A stretch of DNA of 64,000 nt from Epiperipatus broadwayi (Eukaryota; Onychophora; Udeonychophora; Euonychophora; Peripatidae): assembly GCA_028023455.1 (NCBI GenBank), contig JAQFVV010000027.1:7127845-7191844 (forward strand). Direction: 5' to 3'. The translations under genes were made by a program, and so were the position numbers. Under the pieces are notes generated by a model. That model was not told the DNA's origin. It saw only the letters and a list, made by a program, of their open reading frames with translations, and ran no database searches. This document shows positions 49,779 through 61,766 of the stretch, in pieces (the first letter of the stretch is position 1; every line of letters begins with the position of its first letter).

Positions 49779-50620
49779 ACTGTCTAGCAGTCTTCATTAG
49801 AGCCTTTCAAACCTCCTCTGCATAAAATTATTAGTAAATAATAACTTAGTAATGAATTCACATTAAACACATAGATGTAAAAATACATATTATATAATAC
49901 TATAATAAAATACATAAAAAAGATATTAATCTTTAACGGAGGTTTAAAGCTTCTAACCAGGCTAGGAATGATATAATTCTAACCCAATAAATAATCGATA
50001 ATAATCATTAATGTATTTATCTGATGTGGATAGGGTCAAAATTGTAAGTGTAGAAAGATTCACACATGAAATCAAATTGTAATTATATATATACCAAGCT
50101 TAAAGTTTATATCTGTGGCAGCAATGATATGATAAATTTTGGCATGATAAATAATTAGTAATAATTATTAATGTATTTAATTAAAATGGAAGATGATATG
50201 AGTACAAGAAGTTTGACCCTTGTAGTTCAAATTATATTTTAATAAATAGTGAATAAATGATGATTAATGACACGATCCTACTGAAGAGTGCTAATTCAGC
50301 ATGAAATGCATCTTGGATGTCGTTTACCTTTTTTAAATGTCTATTCATATGTTTCAAGAATTTGTGGTGGAATGGATGTTTTTAATTATATCTAAAAATT
50401 ATATACACGGAAAAGGGAGATGAAGTTTATAATTATTCTGTGCGTTTATTTAAAAAAAAATATTAATCTTTAATTGAAGTTTAAAGTTTATATCCGGATT
50501 AAGATTAATATGATAATCTCTATCCTAATAAATGATTACAAATAATCATTAATGAATTAATTAAAGGTGGATAGTGCAAAAGTTGTGAGTTTAGGAAATT
50601 TGACACTTATAGATCAAATT
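49779..50620. repeat. Diverged repeat cluster
   Basis: Units near 49922, 50096 and 50462 share AGNTTAAAGTTTATATC, AATGATATGATAA and AATAATCATTAATGTATTTA-like blocks and end in GAAATTTGACACT-like sequence. Position 49779 has TTTCGACTGTCTAGCAGTC, related to 26629. No coding potential. Confidence 0.5.
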
Positions 50621-50639
50621 TTAGTAATGTATATATATA

Positions 50640-53040
50640 TTATAAATACATGCTATTAATTATATAAAGCAGACAAAAAACACTGGAATTAAGTCTACAA
50701 TTTTTAATATATTAATAAATAAAAATGACTGCAATTTCTACTAGTATTTAAACAATTAAAGGTGTGTATATTGTATAAGTAAATATGTATAAAATTAATT
50801 ATATAAATTATTATATTAAAGTGCTGAAATTTAGGCAAGTTAAGACACCAAAGTGTCTCTAATAAGTATTATATGAAATATAAAGATATATGTTTTAGTA
50901 CTAACTTTTTGTTTACATTATAATGGACTTTTTTGTTGTAACATTAATTTTAGAATGTAATAAAATAATGCGACTTCTTTAGCTTACATTTAATATGCAT
51001 TTGAAAGCCACATTTAAGCAAGGAGATGCATTAAAATGCAAGAGATTCATGCAGCTCTTCTGATAGCTAAGGTACCGACCTAATGGGTAGCCTGTTATAC
51101 CTAATTGGCAAATGCACTTGGGTTCATAACCTTTATGGGTGTTTGGAAATTGAAGCCATTAATTTAAATAATAGGACTAAAAAGAGTTTGCTGGATGGCT
51201 TTAAAGCAAAACTATGTGGTCTATTCATGAAAGCTAACTAAAAACTACTTTACAGATTAGATAAGAACATGTTTCACGCTATCACTGATAGCTTGTTAAG
51301 AGGTGAGTTATTGCTATTAATTGCAAAACAGTAAGTATTTTGTTTTAAAAAGATTTTTGTTTAGCATTCATTAGGATCAGATTATAGTATTGAAATAGTT
51401 TTATTCATTCCGCCGATTGTTTGCTTTTATACTATTGGAATAGTTTTTATTAGTTCTGTCCATTGGTTGGTTTTTGTGTAGGTTTTGTGATTTATATACT
51501 ATAGTAAACAAATCTCATTTTTTATAGGCTTATCCATTGAAACTCAGGGATTCAATCTTATTTAGACCAATTTATATCAAAACATATATATTAATAAATA
51601 TTAATTTGATTATGAGGAATTTAAATTTGATTTTATTTTATGTCAAGAAAGAAATGACAATAAAATTGAAGTAGTTTTTATTACTAAGAGAAACAATCTA
51701 CTAAACTGGCAAAATGTCAATGTAAGAGTACATAAATCATGATGGGGGGTTACATGTTCACTTGCACCATGGGAAATAACGACACCAATTCATATCACAA
51801 AACTAATACTGATTACATTTGAATTGCCTGTAATCATTCTTATATAAGCAGATTTTATGAAATTTATGTACAAATGACTGGTATTAGTTTACATTATTAT
51901 ATATATATATGATGATAATATCCACACTGAAAATGTTTGTAAAAAATGCGTGAATTTTAACACTAATTCAAGTTTAAGACTTAATATTATGAGTCACTAT
52001 CTAATTTAAAATAAGCAGTCTGGTCTCTTAATGTATGCTTCAGTGACAACCTATCTTCATCAGGTAAAACAGATATCTAAACACATGTCAGTCACATCAA
52101 ACTAACAATCAGATATGGTCAAATTTATCATACAATACTAAACACCCACAATGCAAGACGGATACTTTTAGTCACCTTTCAAATCTTACGTAGATTATCA
52201 ACAGTTATAAATGCTTAATTGAATATAGACCAATAAATTACATTATTTGTAATGAATTTAAAAACTCCTTAATGCAGATTTAAGATTTAATATCGCTAAT
52301 TGATATGTAATATAAAATAAACAGATCTCCATGACATTTCAGCTTCAATCTAGCCTCATTAGATATAAAAATATTATCAATATGAGAAATCAGTCTGTTA
52401 TTTTAAACTAGTTAATGATATTAAATCTGTATTAGATGGCTTTAAAATTTTGCCTCATTTAATAAAGTTATTATCAGTACTTTTTTTATTATTACATATT
52501 CAATTTAGTATTTACAGTTGATAATAATTCATATAAGATTTCAAGTGGACACAACTAAAAAGAACAATTACACTATATATTTACATTTTGAAAATAAAAG
52601 ATATTGCGTAAATTTAATTATATTAGAAATTCCGACGGATATTCTGACGTGGTTCACCAGTGTTTATATCTAGTTGAAACTTGTGTATAAGACAGTCTGT
52701 AATTAGTAATAATTAACAATCTATTTATATATATTAACAATTCTAAAAATTGTAAGAAATTTGTAGTTTAACAAATATGTAATACTAAAGAATATAAACC
52801 TATTCACAGAGCAATGAAATCTGAAAACATTATGAGTATTTACAAGTCAGATTCACAAAGAAACATTTAAATAAACTGGAAAATAACATCAGCTTACTTG
52901 CGTTAATGTTAATTTATTTATCAGATAAAAACTGACCACTTTTGTTTGATTGCCATTTTGTTATTGATACTCATCAGTACTCAAAAAGGTTGAAATTTAT
53001 TATAAGTGATATTCGTTCATAAAAGATTTTGACAATCAAT
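50640..53040. other. Intergenic AT-rich stretch, nothing firm
   Basis: No recognisable protein or RNA gene. The stretches 52000-52060 and 52315-52370 are weak inverted or direct relatives of each other (AATAAGCAGTCTGGTC versus AATAAACAGATCTCC) and may be parts of one old repeat. Confidence 0.4.
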
Positions 53041-53074
53041 GTTTGATTCATTATTATGCAACAAGAAACATCAC

Positions 53075-53110
53075 ATGATGATGGCCACAAGCCAGAAACT
53101 AGTCTGGGGA
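53075..53110 (+). ncRNA. Partial hammerhead motif, first unit of FB-7
   Basis: ATGATGA (first core base A instead of C), stem II TGGC-CACAA-GCCA with four pairs, GAAAC-TA-GTC and TGGGGA. The 5' strand of stem I is lost at the junction, so this copy should not cleave alone. Its T-A pair at the base of stem II is the likely ancestral state. Confidence 0.4.
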
Positions 53111-53445
53111 TATTGGATGAGTAGGCATTAGATAGGGATTTTATGCACAAGCCTTCTGGCATCTATTGATTACTCTGGTTAGCACAGGGTGGCACTACTG
53201 TATGGAGTTTTGCTTTTGTGTATGATCACCATTCCTTATGCTTGCTTATAACTGTTATTAAAACAGACAAAACTCTCTATACATATTGCACTCTTAGCAA
53301 GCCAGAGTAATCAATAGATGCCAGAAGGCTTGTGCATAAAATCCCCCATCTAGTGCCTACTCATCCAATATCCCCAAACTAGTTTCTGGCTTATGGATTT
53401 CTTAGAGATCCTAAGATCTAGGTGCAATGCTCTCAGATCCAAGGC

Positions 53446-53486
53446 TCCTCGCTGACGAAGGCCACAAGTCGAAACTAGTTTGAGGA
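53446..53486 (+). ncRNA. Hammerhead ribozyme motif, second unit of FB-7
   Basis: TCCTCG, CTGACGA, AGGC-CACAA-GTC, GAAAC-TA-GT, T, TGAGGA. Stem I pairs at all six positions, including one U.G, thanks to changes on the 3' strand relative to other copies. Stem II is short (G-C, G.U, C-G). The base at the cleavage position is U, which hammerheads tolerate. Confidence 0.52.
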
Positions 53487-53794
53487 TATTGGTTGAGTAG
53501 GCATTAGATGGGGATTTTATGTACAAGTCTTCTGGCATCTATTGATTACTCGGGCTTGCATTGACTGGCAATATGTATAGAGAGTTTTGCCTGTTTTAAT
53601 TTATTATGCAACAAAATGGTGATCAGATAAAAGTGATCATGTTTTATCTGATGAATAGATTAGCATCGATATAAGAAAATGGGCTTCATTTTCAAATTGA
53701 TTTAAATGATTCTTTGGGTATCTGACTTGTGAATTATTGTAATGTTTTCAGACTTAGTTTAAAATATATAGATTAGTATTTACGTATGTCAGTC

Positions 53795-53934
53795 TTGGAT
53801 TTTATAAGGTTATTTGTTAAGATTTTGAATGTAAACCAGCTTTTTAAATCCTTTTATTGGACAATTGGATTTTATAAGGTTATTTGTTAAGATTTTGAAT
53901 GTAAACCAGCTTTTTAAATCCTTTTATTGGACAA
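53795..53934 (+). repeat. Exact 70-bp tandem duplication
   Basis: TTGGATTTTATAAGGTTATT starts at 53795 and at 53865. The two 70-base units are identical through CTTTTATTGGACAA, so the duplication is recent (or an assembly artefact). Confidence 0.95.
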
Positions 53935-53939
53935 AATGT

Positions 53940-55240
53940 CAATATTTGTAAGTTCTATATTTAACTATCACAATACTTGGATTATCTTAAAGACCATACC
54001 CTATAAATGACTGACCAATTTATTTATTAATTAAATATTGATATTTATTTTTAAGTATTTACAATTGCTAGTCATAAAATCATAACTATGTGGAACTTTT
54101 ATAAAATCAAATATTTTAATAACAAATGTATCTGTTGTTTTTTTTTTAATAACAAAAGCATCACAGTTTTAAATTCAAACTTAAATTCATCAGAAAATCA
54201 AAGAGAAATATTCATTTATAAACTGCAATATAGGAGTTTTATTATGGCTTAAATTAAAAATTAACATGTTTGACTTTTGACATTATTAAAAATAGTGTTA
54301 TAAAGCAAATGAGTTAATATCAGTAGATGGTGACAACTTTCTGTTCTGCGATGCCAACCTTGTTATTGTATTCCATTCTTGATTCTGATAATTTGAACTA
54401 GGAAGATAATACGCTTAACATTTGAAATCAGGCAAGACTAAGTTCCACAAAAGAACAACTATATTGAAATATGCAAATAAGTGAATTCAATCACTAATTT
54501 GAATATTTTGAAAATAAGTGAAGAATTATGCATTTTTATTTTATATTATCTACATATATATAAAAGTTATTAATTCATCGAGTGAGATATGACACATTTC
54601 TGGAGAAAAGAATTCATTATGAATATAGGAGTTTGAAAACAGAGGGAAAACAGGTTTCAGAGAAGAAAGATCCATAGTAAGTCACTTGTTTAGTGTGACC
54701 CAAATAATGGGTAAAATAAAAATGTTCTGATTTGTGGCAAAGTGGAATGAAACTCCACCATGATGCATCATGACGATATACCAGCTCCCAAAACATTGAG
54801 CGTGAAACAATTTTAAAATACAAACGCATGATCCCAGCAATTATTCATCAGCTACATTTGCTCGATGTTATTCCATGGAACTTTTTATTTCTTTGAATGA
54901 AAAAGTACTTAAAAAATCTTTTTTTGCAGAATTAGAAATGGTGAAAAAGAAACAAATGATGGAGGTGTTAGAAGCCATCACTTTACAAAAGTTTTATCAC
55001 TATTTCAAAAAATTAAAAACACATTTAAACTGATGCAGAGATTTAAATGGACAGTACTTTAAAGACATCTAAAAGTAAATACACAATTTTTTATTACAAA
55101 ATTCCAGGTTTTTTGGGCTGGCCCTCCTTTTATATAACATTTTTTAAAAAAAATCCTGATTAACTGTTAAGATTTTAAGTAATTTTTTACTAGTTTTAAT
55201 CTAAAAAATGGTTAACAGTTCATTTTTTTAAAAGGTATAA
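53940..55240. other. Intergenic, nothing recognised
   Basis: AT-rich sequence. The minus frame 54617-54829 has no recognisable domain. No shared repeat was identified. Confidence 0.45.
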
Positions 55241-55759
55241 TAATAGTGGCATCAACAAGGAATTTGCACATTCCATCATCAGATCTTCAATAGTATGGAT
55301 GGCTGAAGTGTTGGAGGGTGGATTGGATTGAAGCCTGTCCATTAAAGTTTGAAGATTTGCTATCTTAATATAAACTCAGCACTGATTATATATATATATG
55401 GGAGATAATGATCTGGACCAACTGATGAGTGCTAGTCCAGCATAAAATATGTACATCAGTTGTATGAAATAGAGCATATCGCTAAAGGGAAGCATGAAAG
55501 TCTGTGTTCAAATTCTTTATATAATTACATTTAAAATTCCAAGTATATAAATTATACTTGTATTCAATCAGAAACTAAAATTATGTACATTGAAGAATGC
55601 AATGTCTTACAATTAGAAGATAGACACCTCCATTAAACCACTTGTAAACTTGTGTTTTCCTCAGAACAACTGTTTTTCCTAACAAAACAATTTACCTCAT
55701 CCATTACAAAAATTGAAAAGTGAGATGCCACTTATTGTAAGCCTTGGTGTAGCTGATAA

Positions 55760-55865
55760 TGCTTAATAAATCCTTATCTAGTGTTGTCCGGCACAGCATC
55801 CCCAGACTAGTTTCAAGCTTATGGCTTTCATTAGTGAGGAACTTTGGATCTTGTACCAGTGTATG
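55760..55865 (-). mobile_element. Fragment of the fold-back family with ribozyme centre
   Basis: Left-arm sequence (AAATCCTTATCTAGTG) runs into the family centre on the minus strand and ends near TTTGGATCTTG. It is diverged, with no duplication found. Confidence 0.6.
55799..55840 (-). ncRNA. Hammerhead motif with compensated stem II, core mutated
   Basis: Minus strand: TCCTCA, CTAATGA, AAGC-CATAA-GCTT, GAAAC-TA-GTC, TGGGGA. Stem II is four perfect pairs but different from FB-2 (TAGC/GCTA) and FB-7 unit 1 (TGGC/GCCA). The essential G of CUGANGA is A here, so this copy should be inactive. Confidence 0.5.
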
Positions 55866-57479
55866 GATCTTCAGAATCTAATATACATTTTCTCTGCCTG
55901 CCATCATTTTTGTGTTTGACTAATTTGAAAAACATTTAAATGTTTTCAATTTAAGCTACTTTGCTTAAAACAACATTAAGTAAGTTGAAATCATAAAATA
56001 GTCATGTGATATTTTATTGGTTTTATACTACATCTGGCCACAGAAGAGGTCCCTATAGTTGTTAAAAAAAACTAAGGACACCATAATACATAGAAAGTGA
56101 ACTGGTTTCAGTATCATATGACTATACAAGCAATTTATCTTAGACTGAAATCATTTCTCTGTTTTAAATTTTATTCATATATGTTCAATGTTTGAAATTG
56201 GGCTGACAGCTTGATAATAAAAACTAAAATAATTATATAGATAACATATATGCAAAAGTAAAAATATAAAGAATTTGAACAGACTTTCAAGTTTTCTTCG
56301 GCTATCCATTCTTTTTCATACCACTGATACACATGACCACACAATGTGAAAATAAATGATCTCCAATATACATATTTTGTGTTGAACCAGTATTTATCAC
56401 ATAGTCCAGATCATTATCTCTCTCACACACACATAATCAGTGGTAAGTTGATATTAAAATATCAAATCTTCAAACTTTAATGGACAGGCTTCAATCTACT
56501 TTACTTTTTAAATCTCCCATTCATACCATTAAAAATTTGATGGAGAAATGCACAAAATCCCTTGTTGATGCCAATATTGTTGTCATGTTTATGTTGACTT
56601 TATATCACCCTGACTCCTCATGTATAGGACCAATCCATTTAAAAACAGAAGAGGGATGGATAGGATACAGGCTGAATCTGTAATATGACCTATGCATGGG
56701 TGGTCAGGGTGAACCTGTACTAATAGTTGACAGTTAATCAACTCAAATGATAATATAAATCTATCCAAAATATTGTAATAGGACTATGTAAAAAAAAGTT
56801 ATTGAATATATAGATATTTCAGGTTACTGTAATCTTCTGTAAATTTCTTCATTACATCATATCATATGTACATTCTGTGAATACTTTCTAAATATTTTTT
56901 CCTGATACAATTTTTAATTATATGAACTTTGACAAACATGGTATTGTCTGGAAGTCCTGCCTGATTAAATGAGATCAATCCAATTGGCTCATATCCAGAC
57001 CTCATTCCATTAATATTTGTCATGATAAGACTATTTAATTATATATCCAGAAATTCAGAGTGAGTATTCACCTGTAGAGGGAGTTAGTGCTAAGGAATTT
57101 TTAGAATATTTGTAACTCAACCTCAAATAGTTTTAATGGCTTTCCAAGAAGATGTTTCTAGGAATTACTTTATATCTAACTTTTAATAAATAAGGTAGTT
57201 AGGCTATCATATTAAGTTATTTCTAAATACTATTGAGCAAAATCCTGTTTCAGCCTATTATTGCAAAATTATTTCTTCTGGTTATTTAGATGGAAAATTG
57301 AATATGTTAACTTTATGGGATCGAGGTTCCAGTTTTTGAAAAAAAAAAATCAAATTTTTATATCTTTATTAGCTTCTGGAAAGTATTTACTTTAACCAAC
57401 AAGACATCACATGATCTTAGATTACACAGTGCTATTGGTTGGAATATTTTTATTCAATTAACTTTAGTAGTCAATAGAT

Positions 57480-57760
57480 GTTTGATGGTGATATTTAATG
57501 AATCTTTATCCAGTGTTGTTCTATCAAATACCTTCAGATTAGTTCTAGCTGATGATTTCATCAGTGAGAAGCTTTTAGGATTTTTGGACAATGCAATTGA
57601 ACCATTTGAATTTTAATACATCTTTTCCCTAGCAACCATTTTTTGGCTTTTTTATACTATTAAGCTACCATTTTTCCATCCAAGCTTCTTCGCTTTCATA
57701 GTTTTATAGATCTGAAATGAGTTCAGTTTCTATATATTATAGTGACCTTGGGTTTAATAA
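57480..57760. repeat. Old relative of the fold-back family, left half
   Basis: Matches the order seen at 6250-6560: CTTTATCCAGTG, AGATTAGTT...TCAGTGAGAAGC, then AACCATTTTTTGGCTTTTTTA and TAGATCTGAAATGAGTTCAG. The centre is decayed. Confidence 0.45.
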
Positions 57761-57884
57761 CATATGGTACCTTTATTCAACAATCCAAAAAGCTCTCAAT
57801 GATGAAATCCATAAGTTAAAAATTAATTTGGGGATAAAAGATAGAACAGCACTGAATAACCATTTATTAAGTATTACCACCTGA

Positions 57885-57990
57885 CATCTATTACTTACTA
57901 AAGCTTACACTGAGTGGCAATATGTATAGAGAGTTTTGCCTGTTTTAATAACAGTTATAAGCAAGCTTAAGAAATGGTGATCATGTTATG
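57885..57990 (-). mobile_element. Fold-back element FB-8, leader half
   Basis: On minus: ATGATCACCATTTCTTAAGC leader, ATAACTGTTATTAAAACAGG, CAAAACTCTCTATACATATT, then the start of the arm. The rest has decayed or is missing. It is followed by the repeat shared with 1150-1272. Confidence 0.7.
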
Positions 57991-58194
57991 GTATTAGTTT
58001 AAAAGCAATCCTGCCTAATAAGATAGTGGTGGCTATGGTTATTAAAAAACCAAACACCAAAATGTATAGGTACTGAACTGAGTTCAGACCTATATGACTA
58101 TATAAGCCAATGAGTTTGAATTGGAAAATATTAGTGTTTTCAATTTAAGACTCGTAGTTTTGTAGTTATGTAGAGATCAAAGATGGCTGCTGGA

Positions 58195-58405
58195 GGGTTG
58201 CATTAGATCCTAAGATCTAGGTGCAGTGCTCTCAGATCCAAGGCTCCTCATTGACGAAGGCCACAAGCCAGAAACTAGTCCGGGGGTATTGGATGAGTAG
58301 GCACTAGATGGGGATTTTATGCACAAGCCTTCTGGCATCCATTGATTACTCTGGCTTGCACTGAGTGGCAATATGTATAGAGAGTTTTGCTTGTTTTAAT
58401 ATATA
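58195..58405 (+). mobile_element. Fold-back element FB-9, centre and right arm
   Basis: Begins in the extended centre (CCTAAGATCTAGGTGCA, as in FB-7), carries the ribozyme and the complete right arm, and ends GAGTTTTGCTTGTTTTAAT. The leader and left arm are absent. Confidence 0.8.
58245..58286 (+). ncRNA. Hammerhead motif in FB-9
   Basis: TCCTCA, TTGACGA, AGGC-CACAA-GCCA, GAAAC-TA-GTC, CGGGGG. The first core base is U instead of C and one stem I pair is lost, so the copy is probably weak or dead. Confidence 0.45.
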
Positions 58406-58409
58406 ATAC

Positions 58410-61130
58410 ACTTTATTTTCTTACGTATCTAAAATTGTACTTCAATTTTTTTAAAATACCCCACCCCCTAATAATCTCTTCTTTTTCCGGGCAGAAATAC
58501 CTGCATTCACATTATATGTCCACCCCAAATTCGAATTTGCCTGAAGTGTCATGAAAGGTGTAATGAACTTGTGCTTAGAATACTGCAGAGTTAATATGTA
58601 TATATCTGTGTGATTTCACAAATCGTTCTCAGTTAACCAGGAAGTCATCTTAAGATGGAATCTGGTTTGTGAACTTGTTTTTCCACAAAACATGTAATCC
58701 ATCCACACACACATGTATATATATAATCTCTTTAATAAATAATCTTTTGCCCCCAATTTATTCTCAACACTTCAATATTATTTTATCGTTTCACCTATTC
58801 TCTAAATCAGAAGATTCCGATTTTTTTCTCTCTCTTGAAAATTTCTGCTCCCAATAAAACCAGTCTCCAAACAAAATATTTAAAATGGCTTTTAAAAAAA
58901 AAAAGTTTTCAAAATAACCTTTTTGCGCTTTCTTACATATGAGGTACAATATTACATGATTCTTTACCTCTCAGACTTTTAGCCCATTACCGACAGAACT
59001 ACACTTAAGAGCTAGATGTATATCAGTTCCAACTATTTGGTTGACTAAAATTGTTTATGGTCTACAGTATCTAGCTCTCACTTTGATAGTCAAACACTGA
59101 ATAAACAAATAAATAATTTTGAGATCCTAAACTATCCCATTAGTAAGATACATAAAAACATTTTTTTAAAATAATTAAATATAACTTTTTATTACTTACT
59201 CAATGTGCAAATCAATATACGTTAATCGTTACTGCTGAAGAAAGATTGTAAAGACTATAAATTAGATCACATTTGGTGAAAACTTATATACATTCTGTTA
59301 CCAGCAGAATATAGAAGGCCTTGCTGTACAGAGATGATGCCACTTATCATGTCTATGATTTGTGGTTGAAATCCGGATGGGATGAATTTTTTTTTAGTAA
59401 CTTAAAAGTTTTTTCTCAGCTGGTTAAAACCAACCCAACTAACCATTCCACATTGGTTTGAAAATGGATATCTAGTCGTTTTTAGGTAAAGAGTAAAACA
59501 AAACGAAAACACTCAACAATTGGTAAGTTTGGTGAATATTCCTAGAGGGACCTGCTGGAGCATCCTTGCTTTGAAGTTGGATTTATTATTAAAAAGGCTG
59601 CTCCTGTGTGATTTGGTGTAGTCCTAGAGCGTCATATTTTAGAGGGCAAGGTCCTTAAAAACCTTTCCGTTCTATTAATTCTGTTATTCGAACCCGAGTT
59701 GTAAAGTCATTTGAATATTTATTTATTTTTTGTATCTCCAGAATTTCATAATTTGCAAAATTAATAAAGTTGAAGTTTAATTTCTAAGTGAAGACCGAGT
59801 TTCGTATTCTACTTGCATGGTGACTACAAGAGGGCGATCATCTCTGTCCATCCTATGAATCTACTTAAATGCTTGGCAAACGCAGTCTACGAACCACGTT
59901 GTTGATGACGGCTGAATCTAAGGGCTACAGTGGGAGAATTGAAAGTCGCTGGTGATTTTATCTTGAGATTGTTTTTTTTTTGTTGTAATATTTTGTTAAA
60001 TCCATACGCAGGAATAATAATCACCAGAATAAACTGGGTAGAATTGTTCAAAAAAAGAATATTTAGTTGTTTTTTTTTTATATAAATATTTTTTAACAAA
60101 AAAAACAAACAAACATTGATATTTTAAAATAAATTGCAGAGTTTATAATTCTACTAATTTAGATTAATGTAGAATTAAAATATATATATAATTTCAATTA
60201 GAGTATATTTGTTTTTATTATATATAAATGCATCTTAATTTACCTTGTTAGAATTTAATCTTATTTTAAATTCGTTCGATAATAGTTCTGGTATTGATTT
60301 ACTTTTTTCGGAGATGGGGTAGTGATGAAGAGAGAGTGTGTGTATGATTAAATGTAGCATTGTTTTTTAAAAAACTTGGTTAAGCTTATCAGCTGCTAAA
60401 ATTGTATTAATTTGTGTTTATCAAATAAGTGGTGGATGGGGACAGATGACGTGCGCGATTAGACATCGAAATATAAATAATTGCAAAACACACAATGATT
60501 TCCAGTATAATATTCAACGATCTTTCTGTAGTCATTTTCTTTTGGTTGGGTTAAATCTTGAAAACTAGTAATAATTTTATTCGATGTATTATACCATTTA
60601 AATATTTAGCAATAAAAAATAATATAAACTTATTTTTTTTAAGTGATTTAAAAAAAGGGAAGAGTTGCGATTGTGATCGGCGATGTGTTGACAAGGATGA
60701 AGAATAAGATGAAAGGATACTGAAAGCATCTTATAATAAAATAAGGTAACACAAAATAAGGGAATGTGTTAGTGTTATTAGAATGATTTCATAATCGCAT
60801 AGTTTATTATTCTTGAGATGATGCGAAGTTCGTATAGCATCACTCTTAAAGGTTGATGCTTGTGGAAAAGTAAATAGATATATAAATAGTACTAAAACTA
60901 GTTTCAGAGAAGTAATAGATAGGTTTTAGGCATGTGGCCCATTGCGTGCAAAAAGTTTGATTTCGGCAAAGAATAAGTTATTTTTACATCACAGTTTATT
61001 TGGTTTAGACATTTGCAGCTGAATTATGAAGCTAAACATTTTAATAATTACTACACTTTATATTAACAACAAAGCATTTTGCTTTAATTAAAAACTGCAA
61101 AGAAAATAAGTTACTATAAAAAATCGGCCG
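58410..61130. other. Intergenic, nothing recognised
   Basis: AT-rich, with simple repeats. Frames at 58669-58857 and 59887-60108 have no recognisable domain. No family shared with the rest of the window was found. Confidence 0.45.
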
Positions 61131-61139
61131 CAACGTTAC

Positions 61140-61149
61140 GCGCATGCGA
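61140..61149. promoter_or_regulatory. NRF1-like palindrome upstream of PPP1R15
   Basis: GCGCATGCGA differs from the NRF1 consensus core GCGCATGCGC in the last base and stands out as a CpG-rich spot in AT-rich DNA, about 630 bases before the coding frame. It may mark the real promoter if a 5' noncoding exon exists. This is inference from one motif. Confidence 0.3.
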
Positions 61150-61697
61150 CATATTAAGAATGCGTTTCGTTTTATATTTTACTTTCTAGGCATGACGTAA
61201 ATTATTTTTAAATACATAAAGTAAAAAACAAAAAAATAAGGATACCAACATGATTTGAAATTTTTAAAGGTCATAAATCTATAACCCCAAATAGACTTTT
61301 ATAAAGTCTCGTTATTTAATTTCATTATCATGAATTTTGAAAGGTAAACCTCATCGTAGCAGCGACATGCCTTTAATCATTCTTTTCATGTTTGCATATG
61401 AGCTATATCCAATTTCACTGAAAATTTTTTAAAGTTGTCTTGGTTTACCATCTCAACCTTCTTTCCAAAACTTTATCTTCCAAAACATTTTATAGTAAAA
61501 CATCATGTCTCAAAATGTGCGCAGGAATTTTGTTTGCCTCAATTTTATCATGATTTGAATATATGCCATAATTAAATTAATCACTTAAAAATGATATATC
61601 TAATAATAATAGAACAAATTAAAAAAATACCTTACACCCTAAATAGTTATTGGAAAACAGAATTCTCATTTCCCAGCAGAAAAAAAAAAGAAATCGA

Positions 61698-61737
61698 CCA
61701 ATCAGCTATGAGATATAATTTTGACGATTATTTATAA
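61698..61737 (+). promoter_or_regulatory. CCAAT and TATA-like pair before PPP1R15
   Basis: CCAAT at 61698-61702 is followed by TTTATAA at 61731-61737. If this is the core promoter, transcription would begin near 61765, almost at the first ATG (61767), and favour the internal start at 61857. TATA-like strings are common here, so support is modest. Confidence 0.3.
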
Positions 61738-61766
61738 TACAATTAACGACGTGATTTCTTCATTCG

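Larger units (their letters stand above)
53065..53600 (+). mobile_element. Dimeric fold-back insertion FB-7
   Basis: A 536-bp insertion within one exact 14-bp duplication TTATTATGCAACAA (53051-53064, 53601-53614). It holds two head-to-tail units. The first (53065-53213) has a few leader bases joined to the ribozyme core and right arm. The second (from about 53220) has a full leader, left arm, centre, ribozyme and right arm, ending CCTGTTTTAAT. A dimer inserted as one unit is what a circular or concatemeric RNA template would give. Confidence 0.85.
55240..56580. repeat. Pair of inverted repeats about 230 bp long
   Basis: Segments 55240-55465 and 56345-56580 are inverted copies, sharing GGCATCAACAAGG, GAAGCCTGTCCATTAAAGTT, GATAATGATCTGGAC and CACTGATTAT. 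They are about 880 bases apart. They could be the ends of one element or two copies of one repeat in opposite directions. Part of an FB copy lies between them. Confidence 0.7.
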
